From Halanaeroarchaeum sulfurireducens (lineage in GTDB: Archaea > Halobacteriota > Halobacteria > Halobacteriales > Halobacteriaceae), in assembly GCF_001011115.1 (NCBI RefSeq), contig NZ_CP008874.1, positions 62,001-126,000 on the forward strand: a stretch of DNA of 64,000 bases. The letters run 5' to 3'. Under the pieces are notes generated by a model that saw only the letters and a program-made list of their open reading frames with translations, was not told the origin of the DNA and ran no database searches. Both the position numbers and the translations under genes were made by a program. Below are positions 54,557-61,856 of this stretch, one piece after another (positions within the stretch are counted from its first letter, which is position 1; every line of letters starts with the position of its first letter).

Positions 54557-55177
54557 TCATTCGATGTGCGCTCGGCCGCTGGTCGCGCTCCGGATGCGAT
54601 CCCTGATCGCCGGGGCCTCGTCGACGGGAGCTGTGACCCGAAACGTGACCGACGTCTCGTAGTCGGCCTCGAAGTCACCCGCGCCCGATTCGAGGATGCC
54701 CCGGACCGTTCCCGAGTCGTCGTACTCGACGGTGACGGCGAACTGTTCGCGCGGCCGCCGTTCGACCACGCCGGCGTCCGCGATCGCCTCTTTTACCGCC
54801 CGCGAGTACGCCCGTGCGAGCCCGCCGACGCCAAGGTTCGTGCCACCGTAATACCGGGTAACGACCGCGGCCACGTTCTCGAGATCCCGCTGTTGTAAGA
54901 CGTTCAACGCGGGCTTGCCCGACGATCCGCTCGGCTCGCCGTCGTCGCTCTGGTACTCGCGGAGAAGGTGGCCCGAACTGCCCGACGCTACGCGCACGCG
55001 GTAGGCCGGAACGTTGTGAGTTGCGTCGTCGTAGTCGGCCGCGATCGTCTCGATGACGGCTTCGGCCTCCTCGCGGGTCTCGACCGGGGTCGCGTGCCCG
55101 ATGAACTCCGAACCCCGCACCTCGAAGTGCGCCTCGCCCGGGCCGGCGATGGTCTTGAAGACGTCCCGGTCGCTCAT
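54557..55177 (-). CDS. IMPACT/YigZ (UPF0029) family protein
   Basis: This 206-residue protein has the UPF0029 N-domain with HVPAYR-like and GEPSGSSGKPALNVLQQRDLENVAAVVTRYYGGTNLGVGGLARAYS, the diagnostic block. A C-terminal DUF1949-type domain (VEYDDSGTVRGILESGAGDFEADY) follows. Members are related to the translation regulator IMPACT/GCN1-binding proteins. The biochemical role in archaea is not established. The ATG at 55177 is used because homology begins there. Confidence 0.9.
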   Translation of the reverse strand: MSDRDVFKTIAGPGEAHFEVRGSEFIGHATPVETREEAEAVIETIAADYDDATHNVPAYRVRVASGSSGHLLREYQSDDGEPSGSSGKPALNVLQQRDLENVAAVVTRYYGGTNLGVGGLARAYSRAVKEAIADAGVVERRPREQFAVTVEYDDSGTVRGILESGAGDFEADYETSVTFRVTAPVDEAPAIRDRIRSATSGRAHIE

Positions 55178-55270
55178 CGTCGAACGTGGGAGTCGGTCCC
55201 GCAACGGTGTTTCGGTTTTGGGCGTCTACGGGCCCGGTGTGAGGGTTTATGGGTGTCGACCGCCCTATCG

Positions 55271-55561
55271 ATGCATATGGTCGCACTGGGGGGCGTAGAG
55301 TTCGCGTATATCGCCACGTCGGTGGTGCTGTCCGCCGCGGGGCTGTCGATGGTCGGACTCGCCGTACACGCCTACGTGACGGCTCAGCGCCAGGAGATGC
55401 TGTTTCTCGCGATCGGGTTCGCGCTGGTCGTCGCCGCCGCCATCGCCACGACGGTCTCGGCGTTTCTCAACGGCTTTTCGAACATCATCGTGTTGCTGAC
55501 GGTGCATAACGCCATCGCGACAGCCGGCTACGCCTTCGTCATCTACAGTGTCATCCGCTGA
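55271..55561 (+). CDS. Small three-helix membrane protein
   Basis: This 96-residue protein has three transmembrane helices (about 6-28, 42-64 and 72-93) with short polar loops (HAYVTAQRQEM, NGFSN). The N-terminus reads MHMVALGGVEF, so the start may be the ATG at 55271 or 55277. It belongs to a common type of small haloarchaeal membrane protein of unknown function. Its stop abuts that of the convergent ACT-domain gene. Confidence 0.78.
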   Translation: MHMVALGGVEFAYIATSVVLSAAGLSMVGLAVHAYVTAQRQEMLFLAIGFALVVAAAIATTVSAFLNGFSNIIVLLTVHNAIATAGYAFVIYSVIR

Positions 55562-56065
55562 TCAGGACAGTTCGATGGACCGGACGAACGGAAGTTCGGC
55601 CAGTTCGTTGAGCACGTCGCCCGGGATCGGGTCGTCAGTCACGATGTAGGTGCGAGGCTCGTCGGTGAACTCCGGGTCCTCGCTGATGGTCTGGCGGATC
55701 GAGATGTCCCGATCGGCGAGCAGGCCGGTCACCGAGGCGATGATCCCCGGTTCGTCGGCGTCGTAGGGTCTGATGGTCAGGACGCCCAGGTCGAGAACCG
55801 GCGCGAGGTCCATCAGGCTCGGGATCTGGGAGATGTTCTGGAAGATGCGTCGCAGCTCTTCGTCGTCCAGGATCGCGGTGGTCGTCGAGTCGACGACGCG
55901 CCGGTCGACGTCCGCCTCCTGGGCGACTTGCGTGTCCGGGATCTCGATGGACCCCGAGACGACACGTCCCTCGTCGTTGACCGAGAACCCTCGCTCGAGG
56001 AGCAACCGGATCACGGCCTGCTGGCCGGGGCTGCCCTCGAACTTCTCCATGATGACGTCGAACAT
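55562..56065 (-). CDS. ACT-domain regulator with N-terminal winged helix
   Basis: This 167-residue protein has an N-terminal HTH-like part (GQQAVIRLLLERGFSVNDEG, IEIPDTQVAQEADVDRRVVDST). A C-terminal ACT domain (LGVLTIRPYDADEPGIIASVTGLLADRDISIRQ) follows. ACT domains bind amino acids, so it is probably an amino-acid-responsive regulator. Its ATG at 56065 overlaps the hisB stop, so it is part of the hisB operon and could control it in response to histidine. Confidence 0.85.
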   Translation of the reverse strand: MFDVIMEKFEGSPGQQAVIRLLLERGFSVNDEGRVVSGSIEIPDTQVAQEADVDRRVVDSTTTAILDDEELRRIFQNISQIPSLMDLAPVLDLGVLTIRPYDADEPGIIASVTGLLADRDISIRQTISEDPEFTDEPRTYIVTDDPIPGDVLNELAELPFVRSIELS

Positions 56066-56652
56066 CACAGCGCTCCCTTCGTCGAGGGAGTCTCCGTTCG
56101 CCGCTCGTCGATGCGTGTGGCGTCGTCCAGCGATCGGGCCAGCGCCTTGAACAGTGCCTCGACCTCGTGGTGCGCGTTCTCGCCCTCGACGGCCGCGTGA
56201 AGGGTTAGCCCGGCGTTCGTGGCGAGCGACCGGACGAAGTGCCGTGCCATGACGCTTTGCATTTCGCCGACCGCCTCCTGAGAGAAGGTTCCCTCGAAGG
56301 CGAAGAACGGCCGACCGCTCACGTCCACCACGACGGTCGCCACCGCCTCGTCGAGGGGGACCCGCCGGTCGGCGTACCGGACGATCCCGCGTTTCTCGTC
56401 GAGCGCCTCGGCGAACGCCTCCCCCAGGACGATGCCGACGTCCTCGACGGTGTGGTGATCGTCCACGTCGAGGTCGCCGTCGCAGTCGACGGTCAGATCG
56501 AAGAGACCGTGCGTGGCGAGGGCGGTGAGCATGTGGTCGAAAAAGCCGATGCCCGTATCGACTGACGCCGCCCCGTCACCGTCCACCTCGAGGGTAACCT
56601 CGATTGTGGTCTCGTCCGTCTCCCGCCGTACCGCGGCGCTCCGCTGACTCAT
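56065..56652 (-). CDS. hisB: Imidazoleglycerol-phosphate dehydratase
   Basis: HisB (195 residues) converts imidazoleglycerol phosphate to imidazoleacetol phosphate in histidine synthesis. The metal-binding repeats are present: [13 protein letters not shown] with [17 protein letters not shown], and [13 protein letters not shown] with [16 protein letters not shown]. It is monofunctional, without the phosphatase domain. It overlaps the ACT regulator and lies 43 bases downstream of hisA on the same strand. Confidence 0.97.
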   Translation of the reverse strand: MSQRSAAVRRETDETTIEVTLEVDGDGAASVDTGIGFFDHMLTALATHGLFDLTVDCDGDLDVDDHHTVEDVGIVLGEAFAEALDEKRGIVRYADRRVPLDEAVATVVVDVSGRPFFAFEGTFSQEAVGEMQSVMARHFVRSLATNAGLTLHAAVEGENAHHEVEALFKALARSLDDATRIDERRTETPSTKGAL

Positions 56653-56695
56653 ACACCTCCCCTGTGCGCGCCGGGTACAAGGTCGTTGCGCTCTC

Positions 56696-57433
56696 TCAGT
56701 CCCCCTCTGTAGCCACCGCGGACTGTGCCTCCCCGAGGGAGAACGCCCCCTCGTAAAGGGCCGTGCCCACGACCACCGCGCTCGCGCCCGCGCTCGCGAG
56801 CGCTCGCACGTCGTCGACCGAAGCAACCCCGCCGCTTGCCACCACGGGGATGTCGACGCCCTCGACGACTCGCTCGACCGGACCGGTCCGAACACCGGTC
56901 TGTCGGCCCTCGACGTCCACGTCGGTGAAGAGGATGGCCGTGGCCCCCAGTTCCTCGTAGCGGCCCGCTGCTTCGGCGGGGTCGAGCCCGGTCGCCTCCG
57001 TCCAGCCGTCGACCACCACCTCGCCGTCTTTCGCGTCGAGACTCACGACCACAGTTCCGGGGTGTGTCTCGCTGATCTCGGCCACGATATCGGGCGTCTC
57101 CACGGCGGCCGTCCCGAGGATGACGCGGTCGACGCCGCTGTCGAGTAGTGCCCTCGCGTCCGCTGCGGTCCGGATACCGCCGCCGAGCTGAACCGGGACG
57201 GAGACCGCGTCGACGATGGCCCGAATCGCCTCGGCATTCGCCCGTTCGCCCTCGAACGCCCCGTCGAGGTCGACCAGGTGGAGGGCTGTCGCTCCTTCGT
57301 TGACCCACCGCCTGGCGGCCGCCACCGGGTCCCCGTACCGCGTTCCCGTGCCGCGCTCTCCCTGGACGAGCTGGACGGCCTCACCGTCTTTGACGTCCAC
57401 CGCGGGGATGACCTCGAAGGACTCGAACGTCAT
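56696..57433 (-). CDS. hisA: ProFAR isomerase (HisA)
   Basis: This 245-residue TIM-barrel enzyme isomerises ProFAR to PRFAR. Motifs are [16 protein letters not shown] with the catalytic Asp, [36 protein letters not shown] and [13 protein letters not shown] with the phosphate loops. It is first in the hisA-hisB-ACT regulator operon. hisI lies about 1.7 kb away on the opposite strand; the rest of the pathway is outside the window. Confidence 0.96.
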   Translation of the reverse strand: MTFESFEVIPAVDVKDGEAVQLVQGERGTGTRYGDPVAAARRWVNEGATALHLVDLDGAFEGERANAEAIRAIVDAVSVPVQLGGGIRTAADARALLDSGVDRVILGTAAVETPDIVAEISETHPGTVVVSLDAKDGEVVVDGWTEATGLDPAEAAGRYEELGATAILFTDVDVEGRQTGVRTGPVERVVEGVDIPVVASGGVASVDDVRALASAGASAVVVGTALYEGAFSLGEAQSAVATEGD

Positions 57434-57592
57434 GCTTGCCCGTACCCGTCCGCGTCGCTTAAACGACGTGCCTTTCGCTGCTCACCTCTCGAACCGGCGA
57501 AACCCCGCGTATCGCCGGTTTCGGGCCCGCTTACCGGCGAGGATGTGCAAAAAGGAAACTACTATGCCGGAAGCCCCTGAATACCTCTAGTG

Positions 57593-57982
57593 ATGCCGAC
57601 AGTAGAATACCTCAATTACGAGACACTGGACGACCAGGGATGGGACCTGGACGACGACGATATCTTCGAGAAGGCCGCCGACGCCGGTTTCGACGACGAG
57701 GACTACGGGACCCTCGACGTCGCCGACGGGGAATACATCCTCGAAGCGGCCGAGGCACAGGGATTCGACTGGCCGTTCTCGTGCCGTGCGGGTGCCTGCG
57801 CCAACTGCGCGGCCATCCTCAAGGAGGGCGAGATCGACATGGACATGCAGCAGATCCTCTCCGACGAGGAAGTCGAGGACGAGGGCGTCCGCCTGACCTG
57901 CATCGGCTCGCCCGCCGAAGACGACGTGAAGATCATCTACAACGCCAAGCACCTGGACTACCTCCAGGACCGCGTCATCTGA
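57593..57982 (+). CDS. Plant-type 2Fe-2S ferredoxin
   Basis: This 129-residue protein is the haloarchaeal ferredoxin, with an acidic N-terminal insertion ([20 protein letters not shown]) before the plant-type domain. The cluster is held by C64, C69, C72 and C103 (CRAGACANC, then LTCIG). It is the main electron carrier for 2-oxoacid ferredoxin oxidoreductases and for reductive enzymes such as glutamate synthase. The ATG at 57593 is preceded by GTG at 57590, an unlikely start. Confidence 0.97.
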   Translation: MPTVEYLNYETLDDQGWDLDDDDIFEKAADAGFDDEDYGTLDVADGEYILEAAEAQGFDWPFSCRAGACANCAAILKEGEIDMDMQQILSDEEVEDEGVRLTCIGSPAEDDVKIIYNAKHLDYLQDRVI

Positions 57983-58026
57983 ATAACGAGCGCCGACATT
58001 CTTTCGCGCCCGCCTTCCCGTAGCCA

Positions 58027-58116
58027 CCGCGTCGGGAGTTTTGGTTCGGCCGACCCCCGCGTCGAGCGTTTTCGCTCGGCTGATCCCCGCCCGAGCGTTC
58101 TCTGTCGGACGGCCCG
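58027..58116. repeat. Three degenerate 30-bp repeats with hairpin potential
   Basis: Copies at 58027, 58057 and 58087 share the pattern ccgcgtcgagcgttttcgctcgg. The middle copy contains a perfect 6-base stem (CGAGCG/CGCTCG) with a TTTT loop, and the other two keep a weaker version. The array begins about 45 bases after the ferredoxin stop and has no coding value. It could act as a terminator or as mRNA 3'-end structure. Confidence 0.6.
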
Positions 58117-58193
58117 GGTCGTCGCCGCGGCTGCGCGAACGCGGCAACCCGTTTCGAAAACAGCTAAACCGGACGGGGCGCGATGATTGATTA

Positions 58194-59120
58194 GTGACGT
58201 CCCTCCCCGACCTCCTCCGGCTCGTCGTCGTCCCCGCCCTCGGCTGGGCCGCCTATCGCGACGTCCGCACGCGTCGGGTTCCCAACGATCTCTGGGCCCC
58301 GCTCGCGCTGCTGGGGGTCGTCCTTCTCGTGTGGGAGGCGTTTTCCCGACTGGGCGATCCGTACCTCTCCGTGTGGGCGCTCAGGGTGGCTTTGAGCGTC
58401 GGGATCGTGGCGCCACTCGCCCTCGCCTTCTGGTACGTCGGCGGATTCGGCGGTGCCGACGCGAAGGCGTTCATGGTGCTCGCCGTCCTGTTGCCGACCT
58501 ACCCGACCTACCAGATCGACTCGGTGTGGCTCCCCATCGTGACCACCGACGTGGGCGTCTTCTCGCTTACCGTCCTCACGAACGCGGTGCTCGTGGCGCT
58601 GGCCTATCCACTCGCGCTGGCGGGCCACAACCTCCTTCGCGGGGAATTCTCCTGGGTCGCGTTCCTCGGTCGAGAGATCCCCGTCGATGAGGTGCCCTCC
58701 CACCACGGCAGTCTCCTCGAAACCCCGGACGGATTCACTCGGAACGGGCTGGACCTCGACGCACTGCGGATGTATCTCCGGTGGCGTGGTGTCTCGCTCG
58801 CGAAACTACGGGCGAACCCCGCGCTCAGAGACCCGGCGACCCTCCCCGAGGAGCCCAACGAACCCACGGACGGTGCTGTCCTGGCCGACGGGAGCGGGGA
58901 CCCGTGGGGGGCGGCGGCGTTCCTCGACGACATCGACTCGAGCGCCTACGGGACGACGCCCGATCAGCTTCGCGCGGGACTGGACGTCCTCATCGCCGCC
59001 GACGAGGTGTGGATCACGCCGGGGATCCCCTTCATCGTTCCCACGTTTTTCGGCCTGCTGCTGGCGCTGACGGTCGGCGACCTGCTGTTCGCCGTCCTCT
59101 TCGCCGTCGGTCTCGTCTGA
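58194..59120 (+). CDS. Prepilin/preflagellin peptidase, A24 family
   Basis: This 308-residue aspartic membrane protease of the PibD/FlaK type has its first catalytic Asp in [17 protein letters not shown] near residue 23 and its second in [11 protein letters not shown] (GxGD-like) near residue 85. A large soluble domain of about 130 residues (~150-280) separates the early helices from the C-terminal membrane part, as in other haloarchaeal enzymes. It cleaves class III signal peptides of archaellins and pilins. The start is the GTG at 58194, since no ATG lies upstream in frame. No pilin genes adjoin it. Confidence 0.9.
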   Translation: MTSLPDLLRLVVVPALGWAAYRDVRTRRVPNDLWAPLALLGVVLLVWEAFSRLGDPYLSVWALRVALSVGIVAPLALAFWYVGGFGGADAKAFMVLAVLLPTYPTYQIDSVWLPIVTTDVGVFSLTVLTNAVLVALAYPLALAGHNLLRGEFSWVAFLGREIPVDEVPSHHGSLLETPDGFTRNGLDLDALRMYLRWRGVSLAKLRANPALRDPATLPEEPNEPTDGAVLADGSGDPWGAAAFLDDIDSSAYGTTPDQLRAGLDVLIAADEVWITPGIPFIVPTFFGLLLALTVGDLLFAVLFAVGLV

Positions 59121-59166
59121 GGGCGGTGACGAAACGGCTATCCGACCTGCCGACGTTCGCCCAGAC

Positions 59167-59535
59167 ATGTCTGCGTTCGCGGTCGATATCGAGTTCGACG
59201 ACGACGGTCTGGTCCCCGTCGTCGCCCAGGACGTCGAGACCGACGAGGTGTTGATGCTCGCGTACGCCACTCGCGAGGCGGTCGAGCGCACCCGGGCGTC
59301 GGGCCGAGCACACTATTACTCCCGGAGCAGGGACGAACTCTGGGAGAAGGGAGCGACGAGCGGCAACGTCCAGGAGGTCGCCGAGATACGGGTGGACTGT
59401 GATGGCGATACGCTCCTGTACCGCGTGCACCAGGAGGGTGGCGCCTGTCATACGGGCCACCGCTCCTGTTTTTACCGCACCCTGGACGGCAAGAACGTTG
59501 GGGAGCTCGTCTTCGACCCGGACGATGTCTACTGA
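59167..59535 (+). CDS. hisI: Phosphoribosyl-AMP cyclohydrolase
   Basis: HisI (122 residues) opens the purine ring of phosphoribosyl-AMP in step 3 of histidine synthesis. Zinc ligands and active-site residues are visible: [31 protein letters not shown] and [11 protein letters not shown]. It is the single-domain form without the HisE pyrophosphohydrolase. It overlaps the next gene by 11 bases. Confidence 0.95.
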   Translation: MSAFAVDIEFDDDGLVPVVAQDVETDEVLMLAYATREAVERTRASGRAHYYSRSRDELWEKGATSGNVQEVAEIRVDCDGDTLLYRVHQEGGACHTGHRSCFYRTLDGKNVGELVFDPDDVY

Positions 59536-60637
59536 GTCGCTCGTCGACCGCCTCGCCAGCGCCCGGGCGGATCTCGAAGCGGCGGAGGCAGCCGTCGACG
59601 ACGTTGGCGAGGACCGTCTCGAACGCCTCAGGGCCGCCCGCGAGGACCTCCTGTCGCTTCTCGGCCAGTACGAGAGTCGTGCGACCGGGTCCGGGGACTT
59701 CCAGGCGTACCTCGACTTCCAGGAGGCGGTGGCCGAATTCGTCGAGGACCTTCCCGAGGACCTCCCCGAGCGCGAGGCCTTCGAGGAGATCAACGATCGA
59801 TTCGAGAAACGTCGCCTTACGGAAGGCGACTTCGAGGCGGCCAGGGACGCCCTTTCTCCCGTCGATGCGCTCGTCGACCGCCTCGACGACCGCTCGGACG
59901 CGCACCAGCAATATCGCGCGGCCCGTCGGGACGTCGAATCCCGCCTCCGGGAGATAGAGGAGGAGATCGACCGTCTCGAACGCGTGGCGTCGCTCGCCGA
60001 CGCCGACCTCGACGCCCCCGTCGAGAAGCTTCGCGAGCCCATGATGGCATACAACGAGGCGGTGGCGGACGCGTTCGACTCCTTCAAACGGGACGCCCCT
60101 GCCAGGGAGGTCCTGGCGTTCGTCGAGGCGACACGGTCCTTTCCGCTGGCCAGCTACCCCGAACCGCCCGCCGAACTCGCCGACTATCTGTCCGAGGCCG
60201 ACGTTGGGGCGGAGCCCGTTCAGACGCTCCTCGAGTTCGCGGACTACTCGCGGTCGAAACTCGATCACTACGTCGATCACCCCCAGCAGTTCATGCGGCT
60301 CGTCGGCGGGAACCGGACCTACCTCGACCGTCTCGACGCCGAACCGCTCGAGTTCGAATGGCCGCCCGCACCTGCCGACGAGGTTCGCTGGCGGGCCGAC
60401 GAACTCGTCTCTGTCGTCAACCGGTTTGCATCCGACGACGTCGTCGAGCGACTGGAGCGCGTGCAGGCCCTCGCGCGAAACGAACCGCACTACGAGCACC
60501 TCCGACTGACGACGCGGGCCCGGGAGGAACTCACCGACGAGGAACGCGAGCGGGTGGCCGCTGGCGCGGTCGGTGCGGACATCGAGGCCCTGGAGGCCGA
60601 GCGCGACCGCCTCACTGAGGCCCTCGACGAGTACTAA
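59525..60637 (+). CDS. Haloarchaeal coiled-coil protein
   Basis: This 370-residue acidic protein is predicted to be mostly long helices. Coiled-coil segments lie at residues ~1-60 ([19 protein letters not shown]) and ~130-170 ([14 protein letters not shown] type), and a third is near the C-terminus ([20 protein letters not shown]). A middle part with [16 protein letters not shown] could be a globular insert. The function is unknown. Its ATG at 59525 lies inside the end of hisI (11-base overlap), so the two are translated together, although nothing in its sequence points to histidine synthesis. Confidence 0.8.
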   Translation: MSTESLVDRLASARADLEAAEAAVDDVGEDRLERLRAAREDLLSLLGQYESRATGSGDFQAYLDFQEAVAEFVEDLPEDLPEREAFEEINDRFEKRRLTEGDFEAARDALSPVDALVDRLDDRSDAHQQYRAARRDVESRLREIEEEIDRLERVASLADADLDAPVEKLREPMMAYNEAVADAFDSFKRDAPAREVLAFVEATRSFPLASYPEPPAELADYLSEADVGAEPVQTLLEFADYSRSKLDHYVDHPQQFMRLVGGNRTYLDRLDAEPLEFEWPPAPADEVRWRADELVSVVNRFASDDVVERLERVQALARNEPHYEHLRLTTRAREELTDEERERVAAGAVGADIEALEAERDRLTEALDEY

Positions 60638-60647
60638 CCCCCTGGCA

Positions 60648-61073
60648 TCACTCGAGGAGGAACCGGGGGAGGCGAAGTGCGTCTGCGTCTCGGCTGTGCA
60701 AATCGAGGAACTCGGGCCTGGAGAGGGCCGCCGGCACGTCGTTACGACTCTCGGAGACCCGCACCAGCTGCTGGGCCTTCGGGTCGTTTCGGCGTTCCTC
60801 GACGAGTTCCTCCCAGATCTCTCGTGCGCTGGCCCCGTCCCGATCTGCCGCTTCCGCCTCGCCGTCGCCGGACCGTAGCTCGTCCTCGGCGACGCTCTTT
60901 CCCTCGTCGTAGGCGAGTTGCACGAGCGCGCGACTCGCCTCACGCGCGAGCCGATTGACCCGTTCGGGATGATCGTTCCCGAGCGCCGCGTCGACGCCCA
61001 GCGCGTAGGCCCGGAACATCGCCTCTTCGCGGTCGAGCGACGTCCAGTCATCGTCGAAGGCCTCCCCGTACAT
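60648..61073 (-). CDS. Haloarchaeal hypothetical protein linked to a RAD55-like ATPase
   Basis: This 141-residue acidic helical protein starts MYGEAFDDDWTSLDREEAMF. It includes AYALGVDAALGNDHPERVNRLAREASRALVQ and ends ADALRLPRFLLE. No family is recognised. The ATG at 61073 is 2 bases from the stop of the ATPase gene upstream, so they form an operon. A GTG at 61076 would be an alternative start. It may be a partner or regulator of that ATPase. Confidence 0.77.
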   Translation of the reverse strand: MYGEAFDDDWTSLDREEAMFRAYALGVDAALGNDHPERVNRLAREASRALVQLAYDEGKSVAEDELRSGDGEAEAADRDGASAREIWEELVEERRNDPKAQQLVRVSESRNDVPAALSRPEFLDLHSRDADALRLPRFLLE

Positions 61074-61075
61074 CA

Positions 61076-61768
61076 CTACGACACCTGATCGACCTTCAGA
61101 TCGGGGTGGACGGCCAGGCCACCGCTGGAGAAGGAGGCTGCGTGCATATCGCAGTCGATGTCCGTCCCGCGCATCTTGATGATCTGGGCGGCCCGCGTCA
61201 TCCCGCCCGCCTCCATGAAGTTGTGGAAGAAGATGACGCCGTGGGCGAGGAAGTGTTCGTCCGAGTACGCGGAGGGATCGGTCATCTCGGAGATGAGAAT
61301 GATGGTCGCGTCGGTCTGTTTCAGTCGCGTCACGAACTCGGTCAGCGCACTCTCCCGCTCCTCGACGAAGTGCGAGAGTAGCATCGTCGAATCGATGACC
61401 GCCCGGTCCACGTCATTCTCCTCGATCATCGCCGCGACCCGGTTCGTCAACCCGCCCTCGGTGCCGTACTTGGTGAGTGACATCCGCGCCTTCTCGGCGG
61501 TCAGGTTGAGAAAGCGCGCATTCTTCCCGGTGATGGCCTGCTCGAACCCGAAGTCGAAAGATGACATGTCCTGAATCAGTTCCTCGCGGGTCTCGTGCAT
61601 CGTGATATAGAGTGACGTCTCGTCGTTGCGGACGCCCTCCGTGATAAACTGCGAGGCGAACGTGGTCTTCCCGCTGCCCGGCGGGCCGCTGATGACGTAC
61701 ATCCGGTTCGCGGGCAAGCCTCCGTCCAGCAGCCGGTCCATCCCCCGACACCCGGTTGACACGCGCAT
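61076..61768 (-). CDS. RAD55/KaiC-like RecA-fold ATPase
   Basis: This 230-residue protein has one KaiC/RecA domain. The N-terminal CRGMDRLLDGGLPANRMYVISG precedes Walker A GPPGSGKTT near residue 28. Walker B is RAVIDSTMLLSHF near 120, and a C-terminal IIKMRGTDIDCDM strand is typical of archaeal RAD55-like proteins. Haloarchaea have many such single-domain KaiC-like proteins, usually of signalling or unknown role. It is divergent from the mcm gene, 88 bases away. Confidence 0.87.
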   Translation of the reverse strand: MRVSTGCRGMDRLLDGGLPANRMYVISGPPGSGKTTFASQFITEGVRNDETSLYITMHETREELIQDMSSFDFGFEQAITGKNARFLNLTAEKARMSLTKYGTEGGLTNRVAAMIEENDVDRAVIDSTMLLSHFVEERESALTEFVTRLKQTDATIILISEMTDPSAYSDEHFLAHGVIFFHNFMEAGGMTRAAQIIKMRGTDIDCDMHAASFSSGGLAVHPDLKVDQVS

Positions 61769-61856
61769 TGACTCTACGAATGTGGTGCCCCAATTAAGGC
61801 TTCTGGGGTTCTGGACAAGAGAGTTTATAGCCCGTGGGCTGACTATCTCGTGGCGA

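Noticed and set aside
59138-61051. A 637-codon minus-strand ORF opposite hisI and the coiled-coil gene
   Set aside because: The coding strand is plus, where HisI motifs are clear. The minus translation has no domain and is a GC-driven shadow.
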